A stretch of 64,000 nucleotides of DNA. It comes from DATGMB01 sp035293845 (GTDB lineage: Bacteria; Acidobacteriota; Terriglobia; Bryobacterales; Bryobacteraceae). The first letter of the stretch is position 1. Every line of letters starts with the position of its first letter. The translations under genes were made by a program, and so were the position numbers. This document shows, piece after piece, positions 48,703 through 58,448 of this stretch. Where the stretch lies: contig DATGMB010000172.1 in the NCBI GenBank assembly GCA_035293845.1, forward strand, positions 81,174-145,173. Reading direction: 5' to 3'. The notes beneath the pieces were generated by a model, which saw only the letters and a program-made list of their open reading frames with translations, had not been told where the DNA came from and did not search any database.

Positions 48703-49977
48703 TTAGGGGAGGGGCCCCACATTGTTCCAACTGCACCCGGCAGCGGCGCAAGCTGCCAGGACGTTCGGACAGTTCGTGCCCGTACAGGTCAGGATGGCTG
48801 GGTTGATGATCCTTTGCCCGTTCGGCGTCATTTCCAATTTCATAGCCTGTATGAGATCGGCGTTCAGTAATGCAGTTCCCTGGCCGACTTGACCGGCCAA
48901 CTGATTGAAAAGCGCGACCATATGGGCGTCCAGCGCGGACGCCTCCGAGGCGATCTGGTTGTCGACATTGGTCAACTGTGCGTCGAGCGTTGTAAATCCG
49001 CCGTTAATCGTGTTGGTCACGGTGGTCACGTGGTTGTTAAGGCTCGTGAAATCGCCGTGGGTAGCATTCGTGAGGTTGGTGATTTGGCTGCTCACCGTCG
49101 TCAGATTGCCGAGAATCGATGTGTAGTCATTGTTCACTAGAGTGGTAAGGTTCGAGAGATAGCTGTTCAGCGACAAAAACCCGTTCGAGACGTCGCTGGT
49201 TAATCCTTTGAGGCTGTTGTAGATTGTGATCGTATTGCGGAAGCCCGCGTCGAGTTCGGCGGCGTTCACGAGGCCGTCCTGCTCCGCGCAACTGGTCCAC
49301 AGGCCGTTGGCCGCTTGATTGGCGATCGATACACTATCGACGGCCGCTAGAAAACAAATCGCGTCGCCTGGAGTGGGGATCGCCTGGCATACAAGGCTGG
49401 TTACATTGGTGAGCCCTTGAAAGATAAGGTTGACCAACTGGAGGTTGGCCTCCGCGGTCAGATTGCAATGCATCGGGCTGAGCTGGGCAAAACTCACGTT
49501 GGATGGCAATGCGCCGAAATTGTAGAGCGAAGTGACCATATTCTTCCATGACTGGACACTGGGGTCCGGATACGCAGGAGTGCACGCTGCGCCCGGAGAA
49601 TTATCGATGATGGTATTCGGCGGGCCGCACGTGGGCGAGACAGCGAGCGGCGCAAGGCTGGCATTCGTTGCCAGGCTGGAATCGCGGGCGGCCGCCGCAT
49701 CCTGCTGCTTCAATGCCGCCACCGCGCGCTGAAACTCCCGCGGATTGGGTACCGCCGAATACCATCTCTCGATCGCGGAATCGGGCACCGCCGCAAACCT
49801 TTTCTGAAGGTCTGTGCCGGCGTGCGCGTCGAGATAGGCTGCCGCGTCCGAGAGAACCTGGCGGAACTCCGGGATCTGCATTTCACGTGGATGGGGCGCG
49901 CTCTGCGCCCGGGCGTGCCACGATGTCAGCGCCATTGCCGCAGCGCCCGCGATCAGGCATAGCCTCTGTCGGTTCAT
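48703..49977 (-). CDS. Secreted coiled-coil protein with Cys-rich tail, copy 1
   Basis: This 424-residue paralogue has a signal peptide (residues 1-24, ending HARAQ), IPEFRQVLSDAAAYLDAHAGTDL, CNLTAEANLQLVNL in the middle, and the coiled coil with LSNLTTLVNNDYTSILGNL and NHVTTVTNTINGGFTTL. It ends TCTGTNCPNVLAACAAAGC then SWNNVGPLP. It lies 52 bp before copy 2 and has a strong ribosome site AAGGAGGAG. The tail is nearly identical to copy 2, while the middle is diverged. Confidence 0.62.
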   Translation of the reverse strand: MNRQRLCLIAGAAAMALTSWHARAQSAPHPREMQIPEFRQVLSDAAAYLDAHAGTDLQKRFAAVPDSAIERWYSAVPNPREFQRAVAALKQQDAAAARDSSLATNASLAPLAVSPTCGPPNTIIDNSPGAACTPAYPDPSVQSWKNMVTSLYNFGALPSNVSFAQLSPMHCNLTAEANLQLVNLIFQGLTNVTSLVCQAIPTPGDAICFLAAVDSVSIANQAANGLWTSCAEQDGLVNAAELDAGFRNTITIYNSLKGLTSDVSNGFLSLNSYLSNLTTLVNNDYTSILGNLTTVSSQITNLTNATHGDFTSLNNHVTTVTNTINGGFTTLDAQLTNVDNQIASEASALDAHMVALFNQLAGQVGQGTALLNADLIQAMKLEMTPNGQRIINPAILTCTGTNCPNVLAACAAAGCSWNNVGPLP

Positions 49978-50271
49978 CGTCTGCTCCTCCTTGTGCGGCT
50001 CGCCTCCTCAGCCGGCGAATGCTGGACCGCTCCGGCCGTCCGGTGAGAATCGAAGCCGCTATCCTTCAAGCGGGAACAGGACGTAAAAGCTGTCACGCAG
50101 TTTTCGATGGGAGTTGCCGGCGGTCAGCGAAACCTCCGCTCCGCCAGTGTATTCGTACGCACCGTCACCTGCGATAGGTTAGAAAATATTCGGATTCAGG
50201 GCACCCGTTCAGGAGTTGTGGTCTATTATTTACGTTTCGCGGATACTTACGTATTCGCCGAACGGGGACAC

Positions 50272-50857
50272 GTGGAAGAAAAGCCAGACCGGGGCGAGAT
50301 CACGCGGTTGCTCCTCGCCTGGAATGCCGGCGACGCCAAAGCGCTGGAGCGCCTCACGTCGCTCGTCTATCATGAACTGCACCGCCTGGCCGCGGGATAT
50401 ATGTCTCGCGAGCGCCCGGACCACACGCTGCAACCGACCGCCCTCGTCCACGAAACGTTCTTGCGCCTGGTGGATTTGCAGGGAGTCGGCTGGCGCGACC
50501 GCGCCCACTTCTTCGCCGCTCGCCGCGCGGATGATGCGGCGAATTCTCGTGGATTTCGCCCGCGCGCGTACTTATCAGAAGCGGGCCGGCGGCGAGCGGA
50601 TCCTGATCGAGGAGTCGCTCACTCTGGCCGCTCCGCCCGGGGCCGAACTGTTGGCCCTCGATGACGCCCTCAACCGGCTGGCGGCGATCGACGCCCGGAA
50701 GAGCCAGGTCGTCGAGCTTCGCTATTTCGGCGGACTGCGCGTGGAAGAGACGGCCGAGGCTCTGAACATCTCTCCGGAGACTGTGATGCGCGAATGGAGA
50801 GCCGCGAAGGCCTGGCTCTATCTGCAATTGAACGGAGGGGGCCAGGTTGGCGCCTGA
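50272..50857 (+). pseudogene. ECF-type sigma factor broken by a frameshift
   Basis: The first part, from GTG 50272, reads EEKPDRGEITRLLLAWNAGD, then ALERLTSLVYHELHRLAAGY and VHETFLRLVDLQ...RDRAHFFA, which is sigma region 2. After about 50518 the protein continues in the next frame as RMMRRILVDFARARTYQKRA, then LNRLAAIDARKSQVVELRYF and EETAEALNISPETVMREWRA, which is sigma region 4. The two halves fit an ECF sigma of the acidobacterial type (TIGR02999-like) if one base is removed near 50518-50521 (GCCGCTCGCC). A real mutation, a sequencing error, or recoding could each explain it. It overlaps the kinase gene by 11 bp. Confidence 0.8.
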
Positions 50858-53732
50858 GCGGTGGCGGGAGATCGACGCCCTGTACCAGGCGGCGCTCGAT
50901 CTGGCGGCCGGCGAGCGCGCCACTTATCTCGAACAAGCCTGCGGCCCGGACCATGACCTGCGCCGCCACGTCGAGGAAATGCTCGCCAGCGATGCCCAGG
51001 CGGGCAGTTTCCTGGAATTCCCGGCAATCGAAGCCGCGGCGCGTATGCTGGCCGGCGAGCGCCAGTCAGCGTCGGTTAAATCCAATGTTGCCCACTACCG
51101 CATCCTGGAAAAACTGGGTATCGGCGGCATGGGAATCGTCTACAAGGCCCAGGACACCCGGCTCGGCCGCTTCGTCGCGCTCAAGTTCCTGCCCGAAGCG
51201 ATCGAACACGACCGCCCGGCGCAGCAGCGATTTCAGCGCGAAGCGCGGATGGCCTCGGTTCTCGATCATCCGAATATTTGCATGATTTATGAGGTCGGCG
51301 ATGAGGCAGGCCGCCCGTTCATCGCCATGCAGTATCTCGAAGGCGAGACGCTGAAGAATCGGATCGAGAGTAAACCACTGACCGTGGATGAGCTGTTCGA
51401 TTTCGCGATCCAGATCGCCGGCGCCTTGCATGCCGCGCACTCCAAGGGAATCATCCACCGCGACATCAAGCCATCGAACATCTTCCTCACCAGTCAGGGT
51501 ACGGTGAAGATCCTGGATTTCGGCCTGGCGAAGCTTTCCGGGAACGCAGGCGGCTCCAAAGACCTCACCGGCACCGGCATGGCCATGGGCACAGCCGCCT
51601 ATATGAGCCCTGAACATGCCAGGGGAGAGGAACTGGACGTCCGAACCGATCTCTTCAGTCTGGGCGCCGTGCTGTACGAGATGGCCACGGGACAGCAGGC
51701 CTTCTCAGGCGCTACGACGGCCCTGATGCATGAAGCAATCCTGAATCGGGATCCCCTGCCACCGTCGGCCGTCAAACCGGCCCTGCCGGCAGGCTTCGAT
51801 CGGGTCGTGCAGAAGGCGCTCGAAAAGGATCGCGAATTGCGCTTTCAGAGCGCGGCTGAACTGCGAGCCGACTTGAAGCGGCTGAAGCGCGATTCCGAGT
51901 CGAGCCGCTTTGGGGCGGCAGTTGATTCGAAACCGGCTGTTGCGCCCCTGCGCCGCTCAAAACGCCACATGGAATGGGCCGCGGCGGCGGCCATACTCGT
52001 TCCCGCAGTGTTTGCCCTTGCGTGGTTTGTCAGGCCCGGCACCGGACGGCGGCCGCCCATGATCGAACGCCAATTGACGTCGAGCTTTGGCTCCATGGTC
52101 CAGGAAGCCGCCATTTCTCCCGACGGCGCTTCTCTTGCGTATGCGGACAACGCGGGACTGCATGTGAAAGCGATCGACACCGAGGAGGTCCACCATTTGC
52201 AATGGCTGCCCGGCGTCAGAATATTCCAGATCGCCTGGTTCCCGAATAACCGCGACCTGCTGATCTCGGCCATGCCGGGAAACGGCATCCGTACCAGTCT
52301 TTGGGTGGTCTCACTTTTCGGCGGCGTCCCCAGGCTGCTTCGCGACGATGCCCGCGATGTGGCCGTGTCGCCGGATGGGTCGCGAATTGCGTTCAGCACC
52401 AATGCGCTGGATTCGATCTGGGTGATGAATCGGGCCGGAGAAGACGCCCAGAAAGTCCTGACGGCGCCGGACGGCTATACTTTCGACGTTCCGTTCTGGC
52501 ATCCGGACGGCAGGACGATATTTTATGCTTCCCACCAGTTGCCGGCCTCGTTCAAAACGATCGACTCGTACAACGTGGAAACGGGCCAGCCCGGCCCGTT
52601 CCGCACGGCGGGAGACCTGGGATGGGAATTCGTTCTCACGCGCGCCGGAAGACTGCTGTCCCTGAGTGGACAGCCCCAGGTCAATGGCGTTTACGAAATC
52701 CCGGCGGACCTGAGGAGCACACGGCCGGCGGCAAAGGCCCGCCTCATCCGCGAATGGCCCGAGACTTATATCTACCGACCGACCGTCTCCGCGGACGGAA
52801 AGCGCATGGCTTTCCTGAAGCGCGTCTCGGAGCAGACTGTATTCGTCGCCGACATTGAGGACGGCGGCAGGCGCCTGGAAAATGTGCGGAGGCTCGTGCT
52901 CAGCGGCACCCAGAACCGGATTCGCGATTGGACCGCTGACGGTTCGGCGATTATCTTTGAAAGCAGCCCGGGCGGCGTTTCTCAGATTTACCGGCAGCGT
53001 CTGGATAGCGCAACGGCGGAACCTCTGGTCACCAGCCAGGATGGCGCTACTTTCGGCCGCTTCAGTCCCGATCATCAGTGGTTGTATTACGTGGCCCGAA
53101 AGCGCGAAGGCGAGGGGACGCTAAAGCGGACGCCGGTTTCCGGCGGGCAGTCCCAGGTGATATGGAACAACCCCAAGCTGTTGAATTACTACTGCACCAC
53201 ATTGCCGGCAAACTTTTGCGTGGCGGGTGTGCGCGAGGGCGATCAACTGGTGTTCTATCGCGTCGACCCGAAGGCGGATCCGCCGGCGGGCGGATTCCAC
53301 GATGCGCAGATCCCCGAAATCGGCCGCGCCGGCTACGGCCCGGACGGATACCCCAGTGGATGGGCCATCTCTCCGGATGGGTCGAAAGTCGCACTGGTCC
53401 GGCCGGAACGGAGCGACGGCCGCATCCACATCGTCCCGCTGGCGGCTCGTGACGGCGGTCGCGCTCCCGCTCCCTATGACGTCGTCGTGAAAGGGTGGAC
53501 CGATCTTTACGTGATTAGCTGGGCGTATGCGGGCCAGGGGTGGTATGTATCCACCAACGCGGTTCGGAGTACAGGTTCTTTCCTGTATGTCGATCCTGAC
53601 GGGAATGCCTCTACCTTGAATGCGCCGGAATCGTTCGTCCCGATTTGGGCTGCCCCTTCGCCGGACGGCCGGCATTTGGCCTTTTCGAGCTATCCGGGGA
53701 TCACCAATGCATGGATGATCGAGAACTTCTGA
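50847..53732 (+). CDS. Receptor-like serine/threonine protein kinase with beta-propeller
   Basis: The 961-residue protein has a short N-terminal segment, a kinase domain (about 84-345) with GIGGMG (91-96), VALK (K113), HRDIKPSN (D206), DFG (D225) and an APE-like MSPEH, then one membrane helix (about 376-396) and a long C-terminal part with TolB/WD40-like blades such as [29 protein letters not shown] and [10 protein letters not shown]. The propeller would lie outside the membrane and could sense a ligand. Its start is TTG, overlapping the ECF sigma gene. Sigma-kinase pairs are typical of acidobacteria. Confidence 0.9.
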   Translation: MAPERWREIDALYQAALDLAAGERATYLEQACGPDHDLRRHVEEMLASDAQAGSFLEFPAIEAAARMLAGERQSASVKSNVAHYRILEKLGIGGMGIVYKAQDTRLGRFVALKFLPEAIEHDRPAQQRFQREARMASVLDHPNICMIYEVGDEAGRPFIAMQYLEGETLKNRIESKPLTVDELFDFAIQIAGALHAAHSKGIIHRDIKPSNIFLTSQGTVKILDFGLAKLSGNAGGSKDLTGTGMAMGTAAYMSPEHARGEELDVRTDLFSLGAVLYEMATGQQAFSGATTALMHEAILNRDPLPPSAVKPALPAGFDRVVQKALEKDRELRFQSAAELRADLKRLKRDSESSRFGAAVDSKPAVAPLRRSKRHMEWAAAAAILVPAVFALAWFVRPGTGRRPPMIERQLTSSFGSMVQEAAISPDGASLAYADNAGLHVKAIDTEEVHHLQWLPGVRIFQIAWFPNNRDLLISAMPGNGIRTSLWVVSLFGGVPRLLRDDARDVAVSPDGSRIAFSTNALDSIWVMNRAGEDAQKVLTAPDGYTFDVPFWHPDGRTIFYASHQLPASFKTIDSYNVETGQPGPFRTAGDLGWEFVLTRAGRLLSLSGQPQVNGVYEIPADLRSTRPAAKARLIREWPETYIYRPTVSADGKRMAFLKRVSEQTVFVADIEDGGRRLENVRRLVLSGTQNRIRDWTADGSAIIFESSPGGVSQIYRQRLDSATAEPLVTSQDGATFGRFSPDHQWLYYVARKREGEGTLKRTPVSGGQSQVIWNNPKLLNYYCTTLPANFCVAGVREGDQLVFYRVDPKADPPAGGFHDAQIPEIGRAGYGPDGYPSGWAISPDGSKVALVRPERSDGRIHIVPLAARDGGRAPAPYDVVVKGWTDLYVISWAYAGQGWYVSTNAVRSTGSFLYVDPDGNASTLNAPESFVPIWAAPSPDGRHLAFSSYPGITNAWMIENF

Positions 53733-53773
53733 GGACCCGCAGACTAGCTCCGGAGTCGCTGCAACACTCGCCC

Positions 53774-53807
53774 GTTTCAATCTGAAACACGTTTCAATCT
53801 GAAACAC
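53774..53807 (+). repeat. Two tandem 17-bp repeats with inverted symmetry
   Basis: GTTTCAATCTGAAACAC occurs twice in direct tandem (53774-53790 and 53791-53807). Each contains GTTTCA-ATC-TGAAAC, a perfect inverted repeat with 6-bp arms. They end 42 bp before the sigma-54-type element, the normal upstream side for activator binding. Confidence 0.85.
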
Positions 53808-53849
53808 CTTACTCCTCTGTAAATTTTTGGTTTTAAAGCCTATTCCCGG

Positions 53850-53865
53850 TGGAACTAGGGTTGCA
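53850..53865 (+). promoter_or_regulatory. Sigma-54-type -24/-12 promoter
   Basis: TGGAACTAGGGTTGCA fits the consensus TGGCACG-N4-TTGCA, with exactly 10 bp between the GG at 53851-53852 and the GC at 53863-53864. The predicted start of transcription is near 53876, about 60 bp before the sigma-factor ATG. Confidence 0.6.
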
Positions 53866-53875
53866 CACGTAAGAC

Positions 53876-53898
53876 CGCGTCCCGAAACAAGGGACGCG
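53876..53898 (+). other. Perfect hairpin at the predicted transcript start
   Basis: CGCGTCCC (53876-53883) and GGGACGCG (53891-53898) form an 8-bp perfect stem with the 7-nt loop GAAACAA. It begins where a transcript from the sigma-54-type element would start, so it may cap and stabilise the message. It lies 37 bp before the ATG. Confidence 0.7.
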
Positions 53899-53935
53899 AT
53901 TCACCGAAATCCGAGCCAGAAAAGAGGAGAAGACC

Positions 53936-54691
53936 ATGACCGCTACTCGTGTGCCTGTACGCCGCCCCAAGATGCCGCTCGAAGTCCGCGACCAGATCGT
54001 TCTGGAACACCTGCCGCTGGTGAAGGCGATTGCCATCCGCGTGCGGGAGAGCCTGCCGGTGCAGGTAGAGGTGGATGACCTCGTGCACGCGGGCGTCCTG
54101 GGCCTGTTCGACGCGGTGGTGAAGTATGACGAAACCAAGAACGTGGCGTTTCACGCCTATGCCAAGCACCGCATCAAAGGCGCGATTCTGGACAGCTTGA
54201 GGCAGCTCGATTGGGCATCGCGCGACCTCCGGCGGCGGCAGAAGCAGGTCGAGGCGCTGACGCGCGCCCTGACGACCAAACTCGGGCGCGAGCCGAACGA
54301 GGCGGAGATGGCGGAGGGAATGGGGGTGACGCTCGAGCGCTGGCGCCACATGGTGGCGGAGATGCGGACCATGGGGCTGGTCCCGGTGAGCACGACGCCG
54401 GACCCCGAGCACGAGCCCGTGCCGGAGATCGCGGCGCGCCCGGAAAGCCGGCCGGACCGGATCTGCGAGCATCGCGAGCTGCGCAGCACGCTCGCGCGGG
54501 CCATCGGCACGCTGCCGGAACGCTACCGGAAAGTGGTGTTCCTCTACTACACGAACCAGATGACGATGAAAGAGATCGGCGACGCGATGGGGGTGAACGA
54601 AAGCCGCGTGTCACAAATTCACAAAACGGCGCTGAAGAAGATGGCCGTGGTGCTGGAGAGCGAGGGCATCCGCTCGGCGGCGGCGTTCTGA
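53936..54691 (+). CDS. FliA/WhiG-type alternative sigma factor
   Basis: The 251-residue protein has sigma region 2 (LEHLPLVKAIAIRVRESL, LVHAGVLGLFDAVVKYD, FHAYAKHRIKGAILDSLRQLDWASRDLR), region 3 (VEALTRALTTKLGREPNEAE) and region 4 (LPERYRKVVFLYYTNQMTMK, MGVNESRVSQIHKTAL). The RIKGAILDSLRQLDW stretch places it in the FliA/WhiG group, which controls motility or development. No flagellar genes are in the window, so the regulon is unknown. GAGGAGA precedes the ATG. Confidence 0.87.
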   Translation: MTATRVPVRRPKMPLEVRDQIVLEHLPLVKAIAIRVRESLPVQVEVDDLVHAGVLGLFDAVVKYDETKNVAFHAYAKHRIKGAILDSLRQLDWASRDLRRRQKQVEALTRALTTKLGREPNEAEMAEGMGVTLERWRHMVAEMRTMGLVPVSTTPDPEHEPVPEIAARPESRPDRICEHRELRSTLARAIGTLPERYRKVVFLYYTNQMTMKEIGDAMGVNESRVSQIHKTALKKMAVVLESEGIRSAAAF

Positions 54692-54809
54692 GAGGAGCCG
54701 CGGGCCCACGGGCATCGGACGGCGGCCAGCCCCGGCTTTGTAACGAATTATCGCTTGCCCCTTTGCAGGGTTTCGTCGGAAACTGAATTTGTAAGGAGAA
54801 ACCCGGGAA

Positions 54810-56756
54810 GTGGAAAGAAACGGCCGCAAGGGCTCGATGGTCATGGAGCCTACCGAGCGATGGACGCCCCAGGTGGCGAGCGATTTTTACGACGTCGCGA
54901 GCTGGGGAAAAGGTTATTTTTCGGTCGGTGACAACGGCCACGTGCGCGTGCATCCGGAGAAAGACCCGGCGCGATCCATCGATCTGAAGGAATTGGTGGA
55001 TACGCTGGTGCTGCGCGGCATCGATCTGCCGATCCTGATCCGCTTCGCCGATATTCTCAAGCACCGGCTCGGGGAGATGCATAGCGTCTTCCAGACCGCC
55101 ATCGCCGAGCACCGCTACCAGGGCGGGTACATCTGCGTGTACCCGATCAAGGTGAACCAGCAGCGGCAGGTGGTCGAGGAAGTGCTGGAATTCGGCAAGC
55201 CGTACAAGTTTGGACTGGAAGCCGGCTCGAAGCCGGAGTTGATGGCCGTGATGGCGATGGCGGATAACGAAACGCCGATCATCTGCAACGGATTCAAGGA
55301 CGACGAATACATCGAGATGGCGATGCTGGCGCAGAAGGTCGGGCGCCACATCATCCCCGTGGTGGAGAAGTACACCGAGCTGCACCTGATCCTCAAGTAC
55401 AGCGCGCGGGTGGGGGTGCGGCCCTCGATCGGGCTGCGGGTGAAGCTGGCGAGCCGCGGGTCGGGGCGCTGGAAATCCTCGGGCGGGTACCGTTCGAAGT
55501 TCGGGCTTTCGGCGACCGAGGCGATGCGCGCGCTGCAGGAGCTGAAAGACCTGGGCATGGCGGATTGCCTCAACCTGCTGCACTTCCACCTGGGAAGCCA
55601 GATCACCAATATCCGGCAGATCAAAGGCGCGGTGAACGAAGCTGTGCGGGTGTACGTGGATCTCGCGCGGGCTGGCGCGGGGCTGCGGTACCTGGACGTC
55701 GGCGGCGGCCTGGGCATCGACTACGATGGATCGCAGACGGATTTCGAATCGAGCGTCAACTACACGCTGCAGGAATACGCCAACGACGTGATCTACCACG
55801 TGCAGAACGTGTGCGATGAAGTCGGCGTGGCGCATCCGACCATCGTGACGGAGAGCGGCCGTGCCATCGCGGCCTACCATAGCATGCTGGTGTTCAACGT
55901 CCTGGGGGTGAGCGGGATGGGCGAGGCGGATACGCCGCCGGAGCCGCCGCCGGATGCCGAGCAGCCGCTGATCGACCTGCAGGAGACGTACCGCGGGCTG
56001 ACGGCGAAAAACCTGCTCGAAAGCTACCACGACGCGCAGCAGGCACTCGATCAGGCGCTGAACCTCTTCAGCCTGGGCTATCTCTCGCTCGAGCAGCGGT
56101 GCATCGCCGAGAACCTCTACTGGGCGATTTCGCGGCGGATCCAGAAGCTGGCGGGCGAGCTGGACTATTTTCCGGAGGAACTGGAGGGCATCGACGCGAT
56201 GCTCTCGGATACCTACTTCTGCAATTTCTCACTCTTCCAGAGCATGCCGGACAGTTGGGCGATCAAGCAGCTTTTCCCGGTGATGCCGATCCACCGGCTG
56301 GACGAACAGCCGACGCGGCACGCCGTGCTGGGCGACATCACCTGCGATTCCGACGGCAAGGTGGATGCGTTCATCGACCGCCGGGACGTGAAGCGGACGC
56401 TGGCACTCCACCCCTTCAACGGCGGCGAGTATTACCTGGGAGCTTTCCTCCTGGGCGCCTACCAGGAAATCCTGGGCGATCTGCACAACCTGTTCGGCGA
56501 TACCAACGCGGTGCACGTGCGCCTGGCGCCTTCGGGCGAGGTGCTGCTCGATTCCGTGATCAAGGGCGACACGGTGCGGGAGGTGCTGAATTATGTGCAA
56601 TTTTCAAGCGATGCGCTGGTGAGCCGGCTGCGGCGCGACGTCGAGGCGGCCCTGCGCGAAGGCCGCCTGAGCTACGAGGAAAGCGGCGCGCTGCTGCGCT
56701 TTTACGAGGAAGGCCTGCACGGCTACACGTACCTGGAGGACGTGCACGAGCGGTAG
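54810..56756 (+). CDS. speA: Biosynthetic arginine decarboxylase
   Basis: The 648-residue enzyme converts arginine to agmatine for polyamine synthesis. It has the PLP lysine in YICVYPIKVNQQRQ (K114), the HFHLGSQ segment, the YLDVGGGLGIDYDGS barrel motif, and NFSLFQSMPDSWAI with the CDSDG motif near the end. Length is close to E. coli SpeA (658). GTG at 54810 follows AAGGAG. It is 118 bp after the sigma-factor gene. No agmatinase is nearby. Confidence 0.93.
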   Translation: MERNGRKGSMVMEPTERWTPQVASDFYDVASWGKGYFSVGDNGHVRVHPEKDPARSIDLKELVDTLVLRGIDLPILIRFADILKHRLGEMHSVFQTAIAEHRYQGGYICVYPIKVNQQRQVVEEVLEFGKPYKFGLEAGSKPELMAVMAMADNETPIICNGFKDDEYIEMAMLAQKVGRHIIPVVEKYTELHLILKYSARVGVRPSIGLRVKLASRGSGRWKSSGGYRSKFGLSATEAMRALQELKDLGMADCLNLLHFHLGSQITNIRQIKGAVNEAVRVYVDLARAGAGLRYLDVGGGLGIDYDGSQTDFESSVNYTLQEYANDVIYHVQNVCDEVGVAHPTIVTESGRAIAAYHSMLVFNVLGVSGMGEADTPPEPPPDAEQPLIDLQETYRGLTAKNLLESYHDAQQALDQALNLFSLGYLSLEQRCIAENLYWAISRRIQKLAGELDYFPEELEGIDAMLSDTYFCNFSLFQSMPDSWAIKQLFPVMPIHRLDEQPTRHAVLGDITCDSDGKVDAFIDRRDVKRTLALHPFNGGEYYLGAFLLGAYQEILGDLHNLFGDTNAVHVRLAPSGEVLLDSVIKGDTVREVLNYVQFSSDALVSRLRRDVEAALREGRLSYEESGALLRFYEEGLHGYTYLEDVHER

Positions 56757-56810
56757 CCGGGGCCGCGAACGCCGCGGCGCGGCGCATTCTCCGAGGGGCG
56801 GTTCGCCGCG

Positions 56811-58448
56811 ATGTGGAACAATAGCAGCGTGCGCCTTTCGCGGCACGCGCCGGTCACCCTGGCGATCCTCGCGTTTCTCGTCCGCGGCGCCTTCTACTGC
56901 GCGGAGCAGCCCCTTTGGGAAGGTTTCGATGAATGGGCGCACTATGCCTACATCGATCACCTGGCCCGCTACAGCCGCCTACCTGGACGGACGGACCCGA
57001 TTCCGGATGCCGTGCGCCGCTCGCTGGACCTCGTCCCGCTTGCACCGGCCGCCGTGGGCGATTCGAAAATACTTCTAAGCCACGACGCCTGGTGGCGCCT
57101 GCCCGCCGAAGTGCGCCGCCGCCGCGAGCAGGAACTCCGCGCGCTACCGCTAGGGCAGGCCCATGGCCTGCCCGCCGTCCTTCCCATCTACGAAGCCCAG
57201 CAGCCGCCGCTTTATTACCTCCTCCTGGCCCTCCCCTGCCTTGCCCTGCGCAACGCCCCGCTGCTGACCCAAGCCTTCGTCCTCCGCCTCGCGAGCCTCC
57301 TGCTCGCCGCCGCCGGCCTGCTCGCCGCCTACAGCTTGGCCCGCGCCATTCCCGCCTGCCGCCGCGCGGCGCTGCCGCTCCTCATCCTGATGGCGCTGTG
57401 GCCCGGCCTCGCCATCGAAGAGAGCCGTATCGCCAATGACACTCTGGCACTGGGCGTAGGTTCCCTGTTCCTGCTAACGCTCTTCCGCACGCCCGGCCCC
57501 GATGCCGCGTGGCGCGACTGGGCCCTGGCGGGGGTCGCACTCGGCGTGGCGCTCCTCACCAAGGGATACTTCCTGCTGCTGGTTCCGGTGCTGCCCATCG
57601 CCGCCCTATTCCGCCGGGGCCGCCTGCAGCACGGCGCGCTCGCCCTATCCCTCGCGCTCCTCATCGGCGGCTGGTGGTATGTGCGTGCCTGGCTTGCCAC
57701 CGGCACCGTCGCGGGCGAGATCCTGGATACAGCCGCCGCCCGCTTCGGCCTCGCCGGCCGCCTCGCCGCCATTCCCCGCGTGAACTGGCTGCGCGTGCTC
57801 GATACCGGCGCCGCCACGCACATCTGGCCCGGCGGCTGGAGCTTCCTCAACGTCCGCGCCTGGATGTACCGCGTGTTCGAGCTGGCGGCATTGGCTGCAC
57901 TGGCGGGCCTGCTCCGGCTCGTGCGCCGCCGGATCGAGCCTCGGTTCGTCCTCACCGCTTCCGCGTTTCTGCTCTTCTGCCTCGGGCTCGCCTATTTCGC
58001 CACGATCGTGTTCCTCACGCGCGGCTACTCGATGGTCCCGGGCTGGTATCTCTACGGGATCGGCGGAATCGAGGCGGCCGTCCTCGCGTGCGGTTTCACG
58101 GGTCTCGCCGGCCGGCGCAGCGCCCGGTGCCTCGCGGCGCTGGCCGTTCTCGCCGCCGCATTCGATCTGTACACCGTCCACTTCGTCTCGATCCCGTACT
58201 ACTGCGGGATCGTTGCACACGGTGCATCCGGCCGCCTTGCGGCGTTCCACGTTTCCAGTTTGCGCGGCCTCGGCCTGGCGGGCCTGCTCGATCGCATGGC
58301 TGTGAACAAGCCGCTCGGCGCCGGGTGGCTGGCCGTGCTGTGGGCGGGGTACGTGCTTTCGACGCTTGCGCTCGCCGTGGCTGGCCTGCGACTGGTGATG
58401 GGCGGTGCACGGCCGGTGGGCACGCGGCGCCGGGCTACATCTCCCTGA
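56811..58448 (+). CDS. GT-C-like polytopic membrane glycosyltransferase
   Basis: The 545-residue protein has about 10-12 membrane helices and the acidic first loop EGFDEWAHYAYIDHL (residues 37-51) typical of GT39/ArnT-like enzymes, followed by PLYYLLLALP and a second LLTKGYFLLLVPVLP helix. It likely moves a sugar from a polyprenyl carrier to a target outside the membrane. I cannot name the substrate. It begins 54 bp after speA, and its 3' end overlaps the convergent DUF1080 gene by 14 bp. Confidence 0.7.
   Translation: MWNNSSVRLSRHAPVTLAILAFLVRGAFYCAEQPLWEGFDEWAHYAYIDHLARYSRLPGRTDPIPDAVRRSLDLVPLAPAAVGDSKILLSHDAWWRLPAEVRRRREQELRALPLGQAHGLPAVLPIYEAQQPPLYYLLLALPCLALRNAPLLTQAFVLRLASLLLAAAGLLAAYSLARAIPACRRAALPLLILMALWPGLAIEESRIANDTLALGVGSLFLLTLFRTPGPDAAWRDWALAGVALGVALLTKGYFLLLVPVLPIAALFRRGRLQHGALALSLALLIGGWWYVRAWLATGTVAGEILDTAAARFGLAGRLAAIPRVNWLRVLDTGAATHIWPGGWSFLNVRAWMYRVFELAALAALAGLLRLVRRRIEPRFVLTASAFLLFCLGLAYFATIVFLTRGYSMVPGWYLYGIGGIEAAVLACGFTGLAGRRSARCLAALAVLAAAFDLYTVHFVSIPYYCGIVAHGASGRLAAFHVSSLRGLGLAGLLDRMAVNKPLGAGWLAVLWAGYVLSTLALAVAGLRLVMGGARPVGTRRRATSP

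Noticed and set aside
53774..53807. Possible CRISPR or insertion-sequence end
   Set aside because: Only two units in direct contact, with internal symmetry; operator-type sites explain them better.
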